Source: Ascarosepion bandense
Lineage: Eukaryota; Mollusca; Cephalopoda; Sepiida; Sepiidae
Reading direction: 5' to 3'
Length of the DNA stretch: 64,000 nucleotides
Assembly (NCBI GenBank): GCA_037127315.1
Contig: JBBBDQ010001617.1
Coordinates: 546,001 to 610,000 of the forward strand
Under the pieces are notes generated by a model. It did no database searches, was not told the origin of the DNA, and worked only from the letters and a program-made list of their open reading frames with translations. A program made the translations under genes and the position numbers. Shown piece after piece: positions 1 to 10,219 of the stretch. Every line of letters starts with the position of its first letter. Within the stretch, counting starts at the first letter, position 1.

Positions 1-1390
1 AATGAGGTTTAAGTTGTAACTTCCTGGCTGTGGTGAAAACATCTATACCAGCTTTAACTCAAGATGAGACCTCAGATGTATGGTCTTCAACTAGAAGACT
101 AAAAACTTTGTTCCAAGGAATATCACACAGGAAATCGCGGAACAACTCCCAGTCTGCTCTTTGGTAGCAGTAAGATATTCTGCTGGTCGGATGTTCCTGG
201 GGAGAGAAGTGGAAGAAGATATTAACAAAAACCACAGCATGATCCAAATTCTCAAGAGGGAAAAGCTGTATGATATGGTAAGAGTCAGAGATAGAAGTGA
301 AGCAGAGATCTAGTAGTGAGTCAGTTTCATTTGGGTTATTAAAGAAACACGGCGGGGTGGGGAAATCCACTACTTGTGTAAGGGATTGAGTGATTGAAAA
401 GTTCATGGTATAGACACCAGCAAAATCTGTGACAGAGGTTTCCAGTCACAAATATGTGTGCAAACAGATGAAAAGAAATGGCCTTATCTCTATTTTTAGA
501 TTTTCTGTCAAGTACAGAACAGTCAGGAGTTGAAGGGGAGAGGTAGAGAAAGAAAAGATAGCTAACTGAGCTTAGTAGAGAGAGAGATGGAGACATGTAG
601 GTATAATTTGGAGATTCAAGAGAAATCATCCTAGCTAGAGGGAGATAAACTCTAATTCTATACATATGGACATTGGTGTCATTCCTAAAGAGTGGAAGGT
701 AACTAGGGATACAGAAAACAAAGGAAGGAATTGAGGGGTCATTGTTAGTTTTACAGAGAGCTAAGATGTCAGATGAGTTTACTTGTTGCTGCAAAAGTTG
801 GGACAGATACTACAGATGTTTAAGAAAGATGTTAGGCTTAGAGATGTTTAGCTGGTTTAGTTTTAATTCTTACTTTGTGTGATGCCATAATTAGAGATTT
901 TTGGTAAGAAGAGGCCTAGAGTAGCAGTGTCAGTTGGTCGTCAAATGCAACATCTGTAGGAAGAAAATTGGCGCAGACTGCAGCATAATGTGGCCTTAGG
1001 GTTACCCACCAGATGCACTTGCAGGAACACTCATCCATGCACAACATGGCACCACAAGAAACCCTGATATTATTCAACTGTTGTCAGAGCAGCCTTTCAA
1101 GATGCTATGCAAGTGTTCAGGCTCCTAATTACCAGTCAGAAGTAGCAACCAGGAAACTGCCAACTCAGTACCCTCAAAATGAAGAGACATCACCACTATC
1201 CACATGTCTTGCAAAAGGCTTACAACAGCACTACTGTTAAGACCCGAGGAAAAAAAAGAAACCTGGAATCCCTTCCTAAACAGGAAACAAGGCATGAGCT
1301 TCTACTCCTGTTCAAAAGAAGAGGGAGGAGTATGAACCAGGCACCAGTAGTCTTTCTACTCCAATATGAAGAAAGAATTAAAAAAAAAAA
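1..1390 (-). mobile_element. LINE family A, 5' half (endonuclease region), decayed
   Basis: This is the 5' part of a Jockey-like non-LTR retrotransposon read on the minus strand. The 5' leader (about 960-1390) matches the leader of the longer copy at 29350-29808, including the stretch around the first A-rich tract. The endonuclease ORF is split between frames: an N-terminal piece at 339-794 and a C-terminal piece at 59-406 that ends in the same SYCYQRAD block seen at 28516. The 3' part would lie left of the window. Both pieces carry frame breaks, so this is a dead copy. Family assignment rests on similarity to the RT-bearing copy in this window. Confidence 0.8.
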
Positions 1391-1834
1391 AATTTAAAAT
1401 TCCCAATGTTTTAACTTAGTTAAAATCAGGCGATCCCTTAATAATCACTACAAGAGAATTTCAACATATCTTTCCTTAGGAATTCAAAGAAAAATTAAAA
1501 ATTAAAATCAGCCCTTGCTGTCAGTATGCCTAAAAGAGCTAACTGAAATCTTGATTGACACAAGTATATTTTAAAATTTATCCAATGCTATATGCAACAA
1601 AAGATAACAACAAATAAAGATAAATAAATAAATCTAAATTTTGCAAATTAAGTACTCTGAAAAAGTCAATCAAACTTATAAATAGATAATTTTCTGGTGT
1701 TAATAGAAAGTTTCAAGAAAGATTTTATCAATTTTCCAGTATTCTTACATGTTTCCTTTCTGCTGGAGGTAAAGAATGCAAAAATGTTCCATAATTTTTA
1801 ACTTTTTTTATTTGATTTTTATTTCTTTTCTCAG
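1391..1834. other. AT-rich intronic sequence, nothing recognised
   Basis: No coding frame, repeat family or RNA gene could be supported. The last 30 bases form a pyrimidine-rich acceptor region for the exon at 1835. Confidence 0.5.
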
Positions 1835-1884
1835 ACAAGTCCCAAGGAATCTCGCTGCTCAGGAAAGGACCAACATGAAGTCAG
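1835..1884 (+). CDS. Host gene exon 1 of window (50 nt)
   Basis: A strong acceptor (pyrimidine tract ending ttttctcag) precedes 1835, and a GT donor (gtagag) follows 1884. The open frame gives 16 codons plus 2 nt, beginning TSPKESRCSGKD and ending HEV, a polar, probably unstructured segment. It ends in phase 2, exactly what the exon at 5758 needs. The donor is weak and the exon is short, so confidence is moderate. The gene continues upstream of the window, so this is not its first exon. Confidence 0.5.
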
Positions 1885-2054
1885 GTAGAGCTACAGATTT
1901 TCTGTTTAAGATTCACTTAAAAATTCCTCCAAGAAAATCTCAGAAAAATTTATTTCACAAAGATGTTATTTCTGATTTCATTGCAGAATGTCAACCAGAT
2001 GGCATGTGCTTTTGATGCAATTACTTATCAAGATCTATGGCAAATGAATTTTGC

Positions 2055-2432
2055 TATCTATCTATCTATCTATCTGTCTATCTATCTGTCTATCTATCTG
2101 TCTATCTGTCTATCTATCTATCTGTCTGTCTGTCTATCTATCTGTCTGTCTATCTATCTGTCTGTCTATCTATCTGTCTATCTGTCTGTCTATCTATCTG
2201 TCTGTCTGTCTATCTGTCTATCTATCTGTCTGTCTATCTGTCTGTCTATCTGTCTATCTGTCTGTCTATCTGTCTATCTGTCTGTCTATCTGTCTGTCTG
2301 TCTATCTGTCTATCTATCTATCTGTCTGTCTATCTGTCTATCTATCTATCTGTCTGTCTATCTGTCTATCTATCTGTCTGTCTGTCTGTCTGTCTGTTTA
2401 TCTGTCTGTCCCTATCTATCTATCTATCTTTC
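2055..2432. repeat. TCTA/TCTG tetranucleotide microsatellite
   Basis: About 375 bases of alternating TCTA and TCTG units. All three frames are open and give long Y/L/S/I/C/V repeat peptides; these are artefacts of the tetranucleotide, not a protein. Confidence 0.95.
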
Positions 2433-2633
2433 GACATGCATAAATATTGGATACATGTTATTTTCAGTTATAACTCTAGTTTATGTTCGCCATTTTGCCT
2501 GATATTTGTTAAGTAATATCTTGTAAAGTTGTTTTAGTTGTATGTGAAAGGAAAATTAAAAACTCATGGTGGAATTTATTTGAACATAAACTAGTTATAA
2601 CATAAAATAACATGTATCCAATACTAATGTGTG

Positions 2634-2638
<5 letters not shown>

Positions 2639-2674
<36 letters not shown>
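2639..2674. repeat. TA microsatellite
   Basis: Uninterrupted TA dinucleotides. The flanks (2520-3092) are AT-rich and hold no other feature I can support, apart from a short TA tract near 3042. Confidence 0.9.
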
Positions 2675-2675
<1 letters not shown>

Positions 2676-3092
2676 TAAAATTTAAAATTAGACATTATTT
2701 GCTTTCAAATTTTTTGTGTCGTAAATCTCTCAAATCTTAACCGTCATTTTTTATTTCTTTTTTTAATTTTTTATTTCCCTTTTTATTTTATTTTCTTTTT
2801 GAAATAGGTACTGTTGCTGATGAGATGTGAAGTCTCTCTTAGGGATTTCATGTAGAAATGATCATTCAACAATTTTGAATATTGAAAATTTTATTTTATA
2901 TTAGCTCTGTAATTTTAATTACATTGAACTCTCCTCCTGTATCATTTTTTAATATTAAAATTTAATATTAATTAGGATCAGGTTTTTTGGGATTTACCTT
3001 CCTACTTTTCCGTTTTGGATTAAAGTATTTTAATAATAAAAATATATATATATAAGTGGTTAATACTCATAGAAGTACATTCCACAGTTAGA

Positions 3093-3714
3093 TCAGTCAG
3101 TCAGTTAAGTGCCATACGTGATACACGCTTGGGCGATCATGTCTCGAAAGAGACATGACTGACTGGGCAGAAGATTATCCCGCAGTAGGTTGCCATTGCT
3201 TTCTGCGGTAGACTAGTTGCCGACCAAGGCTATAGAATCCAATATGTCCTGTTATTTGACTAATAGCTAATTAAGAGAAGAGATGTATTATATTATTATG
3301 TAGTAATTAGTGGGGGATCAGTTTATTACTTCATTACAATAGAAAACCGATCCCCCACTTTATAACCAGTAGAAGCCTAAATCATGATTCCAACTATTAT
3401 ATTCAGTCAGTCAGTTAAGTGCCATACGTGATACACGCTTGGGCGATCATGTCTCGAAAGAGACATGACTGAATGGGCAGAAGATTATCCCGCAGTAGGT
3501 TGCCATTGCTTTCTGCGGTAGACTGGTTGCCGACCAAGGCTATAGAACCCAATCTGTTCTGTTATTTAATCCATAACTGGAAGGAAGAGACAGATTAATA
3601 CCTTTCCCAAGGGTATTTGTGCATAAGTGAATACAATGGATTCAACTGGAATTTGAACTCGGCTCCCTGGTTTCTCGTTCCGAGCCGATATCCACTGGAC
3701 CACAGCACACATCC
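3093..3714 (-). mobile_element. SINE-A, composite dimer with central hairpin
   Basis: A tRNA-derived SINE with its head at the right end (minus strand). The reverse complement of 3640-3714 shows a tRNA-like A box (GTGGTCCAGTGGATATCGG) and a B box (GAGTTCAAATTCC). The conserved body carries CATGTCTC/GAGACATG around GAAA. The body occurs twice (3093-3290 and 3405-3600), separated by a spacer with a near-perfect 15-bp-arm hairpin (3310-3324 and 3344-3358). Homologous copies lie throughout the window. tRNA-headed SINEs are typical of cephalopods. Confidence 0.85.
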
Positions 3715-4149
3715 TGTACCACAACACACATCACACAGTTTGATATTTATTTTTAAAAAGTGCTCAATACGAAAATAGAGCATAGAGATATAGCTATTAT
3801 TATTATTATTATTATTATAGTATACTCCAATTTAATAGCTATAAAGTTTTGGTGTTTATTATGCCATCATCAACGATTGTTTTTTTTTTTTTATATCATT
3901 ATTATTATCCTTTGTTTTGTTTTGTTTTTTTTTTGTTTCCGACTTTTCACTTTTTACATTCTATGTTACTGTCTTATATCTGGTTTAAGCTTTTGACGTG
4001 TCTATTTGTCTTTGGTAAAACATTGATACATTTTGTGTATGAGTTCATGTATTCAATTCTTTTAAAATGTTATAACCTTCCACCCCAATTTATTCATCTC
4101 ATTTCAAGTTCTTTTTTTATTTAAGTTTAATTTAATTAAACTTTTTAAA

Positions 4150-4425
4150 AATCTCTCTCTTTCTATCTATCTATATATTTAGTGTATTGAGGTAGCAAAT
4201 AATTTTCTAAACATATACTGTTAAATATAAGAGACAATGAATGTCTATTATGTTTAATCATGAGCCATTCTAAATGTTGTATTTTGGCCTTAATTAAAAA
4301 ATAAAGAGAAAAATTTCTCCAACATTTGAATAATTTTTTATTAATTTGGTTCAAAGCTTTCGACTCACATGAGCCATCTTCAGAGAGGTTATTAAGACAT
4401 ATATATATATTACAAAGTAAATTTA
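4150..4425 (-). mobile_element. Penelope-like fragment (family D) with hammerhead-like hairpin
   Basis: The minus strand reads from a hairpin near 4357-4384 (CTGAAGA, T, GGCTC-ATGT-GAGTC, GAAA) into an ORF fragment containing ERLMIKHNRHSLS, FNSICLE and LLPQYTKY. It then runs into a TCTA/TA tract. The same hairpin-to-ORF-to-TA module recurs at 9000-9360, 9366-9611, 11012-11150 and 11225-11430. The FNxxCL...LPxY motif resembles the N-terminal region of Penelope-like retroelement proteins, but that family call is from memory and needs a profile search. Confidence 0.6.
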
Positions 4426-4727
4426 CCACATTTCCCTGCCTGATGATGGAGTATTAAACATTGAAACTTTATAGCGATCAAGTTGCAGTATGGTATAATA
4501 ATAAGTTGGCCTGAAGATTGTGTTTAAGCCTGAAACACTATCACTGCTGAGTGTTGGCCTCAGTGTCCTCTGGCAAATTTTCTGTTTTTATATATTATTT
4601 ACGCTGGCTGTTCGAGCTGTTTTCCACCACACCTTTATCCCCATTTCTACGATATTTCCACCATTGTACACTCCAGCATACTTTGAGTGCTATTATTTAT
4701 TAGCAAAACCCTTTATTTCAATCACTA

Positions 4728-4728
<1 letters not shown>

Positions 4729-4805
<77 letters not shown>
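4729..4805. repeat. TA microsatellite
   Basis: About 77 bases of TA dinucleotides; the IYIYIY peptide over it is an artefact. Confidence 0.95.
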
Positions 4806-4807
<2 letters not shown>

Positions 4808-4824
4808 CCAAAATTTCATGCACT

Positions 4825-4935
4825 GTTGTTCTCAAGGACACATGGTCCAGTAGATATAGATGTTGGTTAGTTCCAGTGACTTGACCTAAAGAGTCGTGAG
4901 TTCAATATCTGGCTGCAGTGATTTAGTTAATTTAG
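4825..4935 (+). mobile_element. SINE-B head fragment
   Basis: Contains a tRNA-like A box (TGGTCCAGTAGATATAGATG) and a B box (GTGAGTTCAATATCTGG) matching the heads at 46185, 61600 and 62240. The body and tail are missing. Confidence 0.55.
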
Positions 4936-5078
4936 TTAATAAACCTAAAGAAGAATCTATCATCAAAAGAATGGAATCAGTGATTTGAAAGAACTCTTGG
5001 ATTAATAGTAATGCTTCTGAAAATACAGAATTTAAAAAAATTAAAAAGATTGTGTTCTGAAACAATTTAGCAGTATCT

Positions 5079-5390
5079 TCAGTCAGTCAGCTAAGTGCCA
5101 TATGTGATACACGTTTAAGGCGATCATGTCTCGAAAGAGACATGACTGACTGGGCAGAAGATTATATCGTAGTAGGTTGCCATTGCTTTCTGCAGTAGAC
5201 TGGTTGCCAACCAAGGCTATAGAACCCAATCTGTCCTGTTATTTAACCCATAACTGGTAGGAATAGACAGATTAATACCTTTCCCAAGGGTATTTGTGCA
5301 TAAGTGAATGCAGTGAATTCAACTGGAATTTGAACTCGGTTCCCTGATTTCTTGTTCCAAGCCGATATCCACTGTACCACAACGCACATC
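5079..5390 (-). mobile_element. SINE-A, monomeric copy
   Basis: Full body plus tRNA-like head (right end, GAACTCGGTTCCC then ccactgtaccacaacgcacatc). The stem CATGTCTC-GAAA-GAGACATG is intact. No central spacer hairpin. Confidence 0.85.
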
Positions 5391-5757
5391 TTACTTTTCT
5401 ATAATTCAATGAGTATCATTTGTAGTTCTGTTTTTTAAAAGACCTAAATTTTTAAAAAAAGGTAATTTTTGAGTTAGAAGAGTAAAATTTTTGGTGCCAT
5501 TCTACTTTAATTTCATAACATTCAGAAGATTTGTCAGTAAGAGCCGTGTATACAATTTGTGATGGTAGTAATGTTTTAATATCATGTATTATCGATATCA
5601 CAATCTTATCTTGGGATTGAACTCAGAATGCAGTTCTTTGGATGAAGTAAAAGGTGCAGACATGCACACACTAAAATGTGTTGAAGTTTTTTTTTTCTGC
5701 ACAAACAGATCATTCTTCAGTTGTTGTTGATTAAGAAAATTTGTTTTCTTTTTCCAG

Positions 5758-5824
5758 AAATTCATGTTTTGATGAAAGACGAGTTCAAGTGTTGAAAGCC
5801 AGGATTATCCACTTGGAAAGACAA
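5758..5824 (+). CDS. Host gene exon 2 (67 nt)
   Basis: The acceptor is ctttttccag and the donor is a consensus gtaaga. One leading base completes the split codon from 1884 (AG + A = Arg). The frame then gives 22 codons: NSCFDERRVQVLKARIIH followed by LERQ. The spacing of V, L, I and L fits an amphipathic helix or coiled coil. It ends in phase 0. Splice signals, codon phase and a plausible helix together make this one of the better-supported exons. Homology was not testable here. Confidence 0.7.
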
Positions 5825-6065
5825 GTAAGATTTTCAAACTAAGTATCATTTATTGGCTTTAATCCATTCTGAAGACCTTGCTTGTATTCTCAATGGATTA
5901 CATGAATTATTTTAATCATTATGAACACACCAAATATTCTTTAACTAGCTGTATATTTATATAATCCATATTATATGGGATTAATTAAACATCGATATCA
6001 TTTTCATTTCCTCTAATTATGATATAAAAAGTGACATCAAATTTTGATGGTATTGTGACATTGTC

Positions 6066-6590
6066 ATGGCATCATATGTTGTTAACTTTTTGGCTCAGAA
6101 GGGATTTTGGTAGCCACTGTCATTGTTCCTTGTTGGCTGTAGCATGCAAAAGGGTGGAGCAGAGGATGTGATGCCCTTCTTCCCTGGATAGAAGGGCATT
6201 TAATCAAAGAGTGAAATAAAAATTGAGTTTATATTTAATTTGGCTGGAGAGAGTACAGATGGATTCATACTTTTTCAGGGACATTTGAATGAAAGTGAAT
6301 GCAACAGAATTTGAACTCTGACTCTATTTTCCATGTTGATATTCATTAAGTTACCTGTACATTTATTATTGAGATTAGTATTTTCTGAAATATTTTGTAA
6401 TATTTTTGTTTTATGACATCGTATGTTGTTAAGTATGTGGCTTAGAAGGGATTTTGGTAGCCACTGTTATTGTTCCATGTTGGCTGTCGCATGCAAAAGG
6501 GTGGAGCAGAGGATGTGATGCCTGGATAGGAGGGCATTCAGTCAAAAAGTGAAATAAGAATTGAGTTTATATTTAATTTGAATAAAGTGT
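6066..6590. repeat. Diverged direct duplication (two about 175-bp units)
   Basis: Units at about 6066-6240 and 6415-6590 share the block from gaagggattttggtagccac through gggtggagcagaggatgtga to tttatatttaatttg. The last part recurs a third time at about 7120-7180. Between them, 6290-6360 resembles a decayed tRNA-type SINE head on the minus strand. Confidence 0.7.
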
Positions 6591-6848
6591 TTATTTCATG
6601 TTTCATCTGTTTATACATATTCAAAATATCTTCTTTTCTCACATTTCTTGGTACTAGGCATCACCCCTACTCCATTTGAGTCTCAGGGACATCACCAAAC
6701 CTCTGCACATTATTGTTTTCATGTACTTCCCTATAAGCACGCACATTAGGATTGTCTCCTCAACCAGATATTATCACCTTTTTAAACCTGACCTAAAAAT
6801 TTTCTAATGCAAAATTATGATTATTTTATTAATTTTTGTCATTGTTAG

Positions 6849-6959
6849 TTTTTCAGGCTACTGGGGGATTGGTGTTTTCTTTTTTTAAATCAAGATCAAG
6901 ACCCCACCTCTCTAGATATACTGTTAACAAAGGCTAATGAGCTTTCATCTACTTATAAG
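6849..6959 (+). CDS. Host gene exon 3 (111 nt), start uncertain
   Basis: The donor gtgaga at 6960 closes an open frame ending DPTSLDILLTKANELSSTYK. Two acceptors are possible. The stronger-looking tttttcag at 6856 would leave the wrong phase for exon 2. The acceptor ttgttag at 6848 gives phase 0 and 37 codons beginning FFRLLGDWCF. I chose the latter because phases then agree on both sides (0 in, 0 out). The N-terminal part is unusually aromatic for a coiled coil, so the true start could be elsewhere. Confidence 0.5.
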
Positions 6960-7180
6960 GTGAGAACTTTTGACTTTGTGCTCATGTAACCAGTGATGGC
7001 TTTCAGTTTTATCAACCCTGTTTCACTCACAAGGTTTGGGTTGACCTGTGGTATGGTTTTAGGCAGTAGTGTGTCGAAGATGGACAGTGTGTATAATGGC
7101 CTTGTGCATCCATATTGAGAGGGCATCTAATCAAAGAGTGAAATAAAAATTTAGTTTATATTTAATTTGAATAAAGTATT

Positions 7181-7631
7181 TCTGCATATCACTGCACGTT
7201 GGGCCAAGATATGGAGACGGAAATGGACCTTTTTCATGCTTTCTGATTTATACATATGTCTATCGCTCTCGGTGGAGCATAGGCCATTAATAACCCCCTA
7301 GCCATCAATGAGGGATTCATCAATGCTTCTGTAACTTTTTTACATATAGGAGTGTTGACCCTACACAAATCCCTTTGTCCTGTAGGTGGGGTAGACTGAA
7401 TAAGCTGTGATGAAACGAAGAAGGCCATTGGAGTCAGTGTTCTGAGTATTTCTTACAAATATCATGGCAAGTGCTGAAGCTAGACTTCATATGATGACGG
7501 CTAGAAAGCAAGTTAGAATAATTTAATATTTTTTGTTATAGTTTTTTTTTAATATTTTTAGATATTTTTATATTTTTAAATACTTTTGAATTTTTTTGGT
7601 ATTTTTAATATTTTTCATTTATTAACTGAGA
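7181..7631. other. Unassigned intronic sequence
   Basis: Holds a 64-codon minus-strand open frame (7234-7428) with no recognisable domain, and a T-rich stretch near 7520-7620. It may be an old repeat copy. No function supported. Confidence 0.4.
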
Positions 7632-8252
7632 TTCAGGCAGTTAAGTGTCATACGTGATACGCGCTTTGGGCGATCATGTCTTGAAAGAGACATGACTGAC
7701 TGGGCAGAAGATTATCCCGCAGTAGGTTGCCATTGCTTTCTGCGGTAGACTGGTTGGCAACCATGGCTATATACCCCAATCTGTCCTATTATTTGACTCA
7801 TGGTAAGAGGGGGAAGAGATGTATTATATTATTAAATGGTAATTAGTGGGGGATCATTTTATTATTTGATAACAGTATAAAACTGATCCCCCACTTTATG
7901 CCCAGTAGAAGCCTTAATTATGTTTTCAACTATTATATTTAGTCAATCAGTTAAGTGCCATACGTGATACATGCTTTGGGCAATCATGTCTCGAAAGAGA
8001 TATGATTAACTGGGCAGAAGATTATCCCGCAGTAGGTTGCCATTGCTTTCTGCAGTAGACTGGTTGCCAACCAAGGCTATAGAACCCAATCTGTTCTATT
8101 ATTTAATCCATAACTGGAGGGAAAGAGATGGATTAATACCTTTCCCAAGGGTATTTGTGCGTAAGTGAATGCAAGGAATTCAACTAGAATTAGAACTCAG
8201 CTCCCTGAGTTGTTGTTCCAAGTTGATATCCACTGCACCACAATGCACATCT
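7632..8252 (-). mobile_element. SINE-A, composite dimer with central hairpin
   Basis: Same two-body architecture as 3093-3714: bodies at about 7632-7830 and 7940-8150, a spacer hairpin at about 7849-7895 (GTGGGGGATC...GATCCCCCAC), and a tRNA-like head at the right end (minus strand). Confidence 0.85.
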
Positions 8253-8430
8253 ATTACTGACATTAGTATTTTCTTAAATATTTTCGTTTTATTTTTGTTG
8301 ATTTTATTTTATTTTTTTTTTCCCTCATGGAAAGGCAGATATCGAGTTCCAATTGACCTGGCAAGAAAACTGTTTTCAAGTAAAACTGACCATATTTTTT
8401 TTTTTTTAAAAATCTGAATTGATTTTTCAG

Positions 8431-8519
8431 AATCAGTTACTTCTTGATAGTATTGGCCAACGAGCAGCTTCATTTGAAGATGTAGATGGAATATTAACAT
8501 CGGTTGCCAATTGTTGCAG
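8431..8519 (+). CDS. Host gene exon 4 (89 nt)
   Basis: Acceptor gatttttcag, donor consensus gtaaga. It begins in phase 0 with NQLLLDSIGQRAASFEDVDG and continues ILTSVANCC, then 2 nt (AG) of a split Arg codon. Its ends match the neighbouring exons (phase 0 in, 2 out). The sequence looks like soluble helical protein. The donor is followed by a long poly-T run (8529-8558). Confidence 0.75.
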
Positions 8520-8526
8520 GTAAGAA

Positions 8527-8557
<31 letters not shown>

Positions 8558-8955
8558 TAATGAAATTTTCACTATTTTGATATCTTTATAAGTCTCTATA
8601 ACCTATTAATGTTCATCCCCCACCTCTTCGGCATTTATATTCACAGAGAGAAACCTTTAATTCATCTCAGATTTTTCATGGAAACAATGAGAATGCATAC
8701 ATCCAGTTTTTCATATGTTTGGGATTTATTTAAATTAAAAAGTTAGCTTTATATAATAATAAAAATTGCCCAGGGATTATACAATATTAGCAGAGTCAAA
8801 GGAACAGCTGTCCTCTTGACACATTAGTTTCTGTGAGTACAATTATTAAACTTTTCTCATAAAATATATAGAATTATAAACTAAAATAAGGATAGAATTA
8901 GTGATTTAGTAGAATCTATTAGATATGAATTACCCCTCTATAATAATAAAAACCA

Positions 8956-8959
8956 TTGA

Positions 8960-8998
<39 letters not shown>

Positions 8999-9360
8999 CT
9001 AAACATATACTGTTAAATATAAGAGACAATGAATGTCTATTATGTTTAATCATGAGCCGTTCTAAACATCGTATTTTGGCTTTAATTTCAGTCCACACTC
9101 CACCCACGTCTATTCAACTGGTTAAGAGGCTCATCCCTTGTTCCCTGTTTAGGATGTGGTTTCCGGCCTTCTCTTTTCCAATCTTTTCACTATTACATCA
9201 CCCCCTGCACATCAGTGGCGTTACCGCCTTGCTTGGGGTGATATGATTAAAAAAAAGTTGAAAATAAAGACAAAATTCTCCAACATTTGGATAATTTTTT
9301 TATTAATTTGGTTCTAAGCTTTCGGCTCCCATGAGCCACTGTCAGAGAGGTTATTAAGAT
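8956..9360 (-). mobile_element. Penelope-like fragment (family D) split by a mini-LINE insertion
   Basis: The minus strand reads from the hairpin at about 9320-9348 (core decayed to CTGACAG, stem GGCTC/GAGCC kept, GAAA kept) to an ORF fragment with FNSICLE and then (TA)n at 8962-8996. The copy is interrupted between 9090 and 9257 by a LINE-derived mini-element. Comparison with the intact + copy at 9366-9611 shows the insertion is clean. Confidence 0.65.
9091..9256 (+). mobile_element. LINE-A-derived mini-element (5' end fused to 3' tail)
   Basis: The first about 85 bases match the extreme 5' end of LINE family A (compare the reverse complement of 29690-29790). The last about 80 match its 3' end (gccttgcttggggtgatatgattaaaaaa; compare 26085-26150). 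Everything in between, including both enzymes, is absent. It sits inside a family D fragment. It could have been mobilised in trans by LINE A because it keeps that tail. Confidence 0.7.
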
Positions 9361-9365
9361 GGTAA

Positions 9366-9611
9366 TACAATAACCTCTCTGACGATGGTTCATGTGAACC
9401 GAAAGCTTAGAACCAAATTAATAAAAAATTATCCAAATGTTGGAGAATTTTTGTTTTCATTTTCAACTGAAATTAAAGCCAAAATACGACATTTAGAACG
9501 GCTCATGATTAAACATAATAGACATTCATTGTCTCTTATATTTAACAGTATATGTTTAGAAAATTATTTGCTGCCTCGATACACTAAATATATGTATATA
9601 TATATATATAT
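9366..9611 (+). mobile_element. Penelope-like fragment (family D)
   Basis: Starts with the hammerhead-like hairpin at 9379-9404 (CTGACGA, T, GGTTC-ATGT-GAACC, GAAA), followed by an ORF fragment with LIKNYPNVGEF, ERLMIKHNRHSLS, FNSICLE and LLPRYTKY, and ends in TA repeats. The stem has a C-to-T and a matching G-to-A change relative to sister copies. It lies head to head with the minus-strand copy ending at 9360. Confidence 0.65.
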
Positions 9612-9712
9612 AATTAAATTTGTCCTTTAATTAAAAATACATTGCAACACAGAAATTTCAAAATGTTTCAAGATTTTTTTTCACAGCATTGATCTAAGAT
9701 TGCCTGATGACA

Positions 9713-10020
9713 AGGTCGGTCAGTTAATTGCCATACGTGATACATACTTGGGTGATTATGTCTCGAAAGAGACATGACTGACTGGGCAGATTATTATCCC
9801 GCAGTAGGTTGCTATTGTGGTAGACTGGTTGCCAGCCAAGGCTATAGAACCGAAGCTGTCCTGTTATTTAACTCATAATTGGAGGGAAGAGATAGATTAA
9901 TACCCTTTCCCAAAGGTATTTGCCCATTAGTGAACGCAAGAAATATCAACTAGAATTCGAACTCCACTACCCTATTTCTCATATCGAGCTGATATCCACT
10001 GCATCACAACACACACATCT
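9713..10020 (-). mobile_element. SINE-A, monomeric, diverged
   Basis: Body and tRNA-like head are recognisable, with several substitutions and a deletion near 9810 relative to other copies. Confidence 0.8.
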
Positions 10021-10184
10021 GCAAGAGAGAAATTTCAAAATATAGAAATTTCCATGTCACAATATATTTTTAACTAAATTAATTATATTATGCTCTACAA
10101 TGTTTATTGTATTGAGCACTTTTATAAAAAAAAGTAAATACCAAAGAACTCGGAATTTTAAAACTGTTGGTTCTCTTCACCTGG

Positions 10185-10187
<3 letters not shown>

Positions 10188-10215
<28 letters not shown>
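10188..10215. repeat. TA microsatellite
   Basis: Short TA run. The following 10216-10680 holds no feature I can support. Confidence 0.85.

Positions 10216-10219
<4 letters not shown>

Noticed and set aside
1963..2050. Possible host exon after ttctgatttcattgcag
   Set aside because: Good acceptor but no donor before the microsatellite, and its use would break the phase between 1884 and 5758.
1963..2516. Three long overlapping open frames rich in [11 protein letters not shown]
   Set aside because: Translation of a TCTA/TCTG microsatellite that is open in all frames.
6857..6959. Exon 3 starting at the stronger acceptor at 6856
   Set aside because: It would enter in the wrong phase from exon 2 and meet a stop; the acceptor at 6848 keeps the frame, though it is less certain.
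9385..9630. 81-codon frame as a host exon
   Set aside because: The same frame recurs in several damaged copies next to hairpins and TA tracts, so it is a retroelement remnant.
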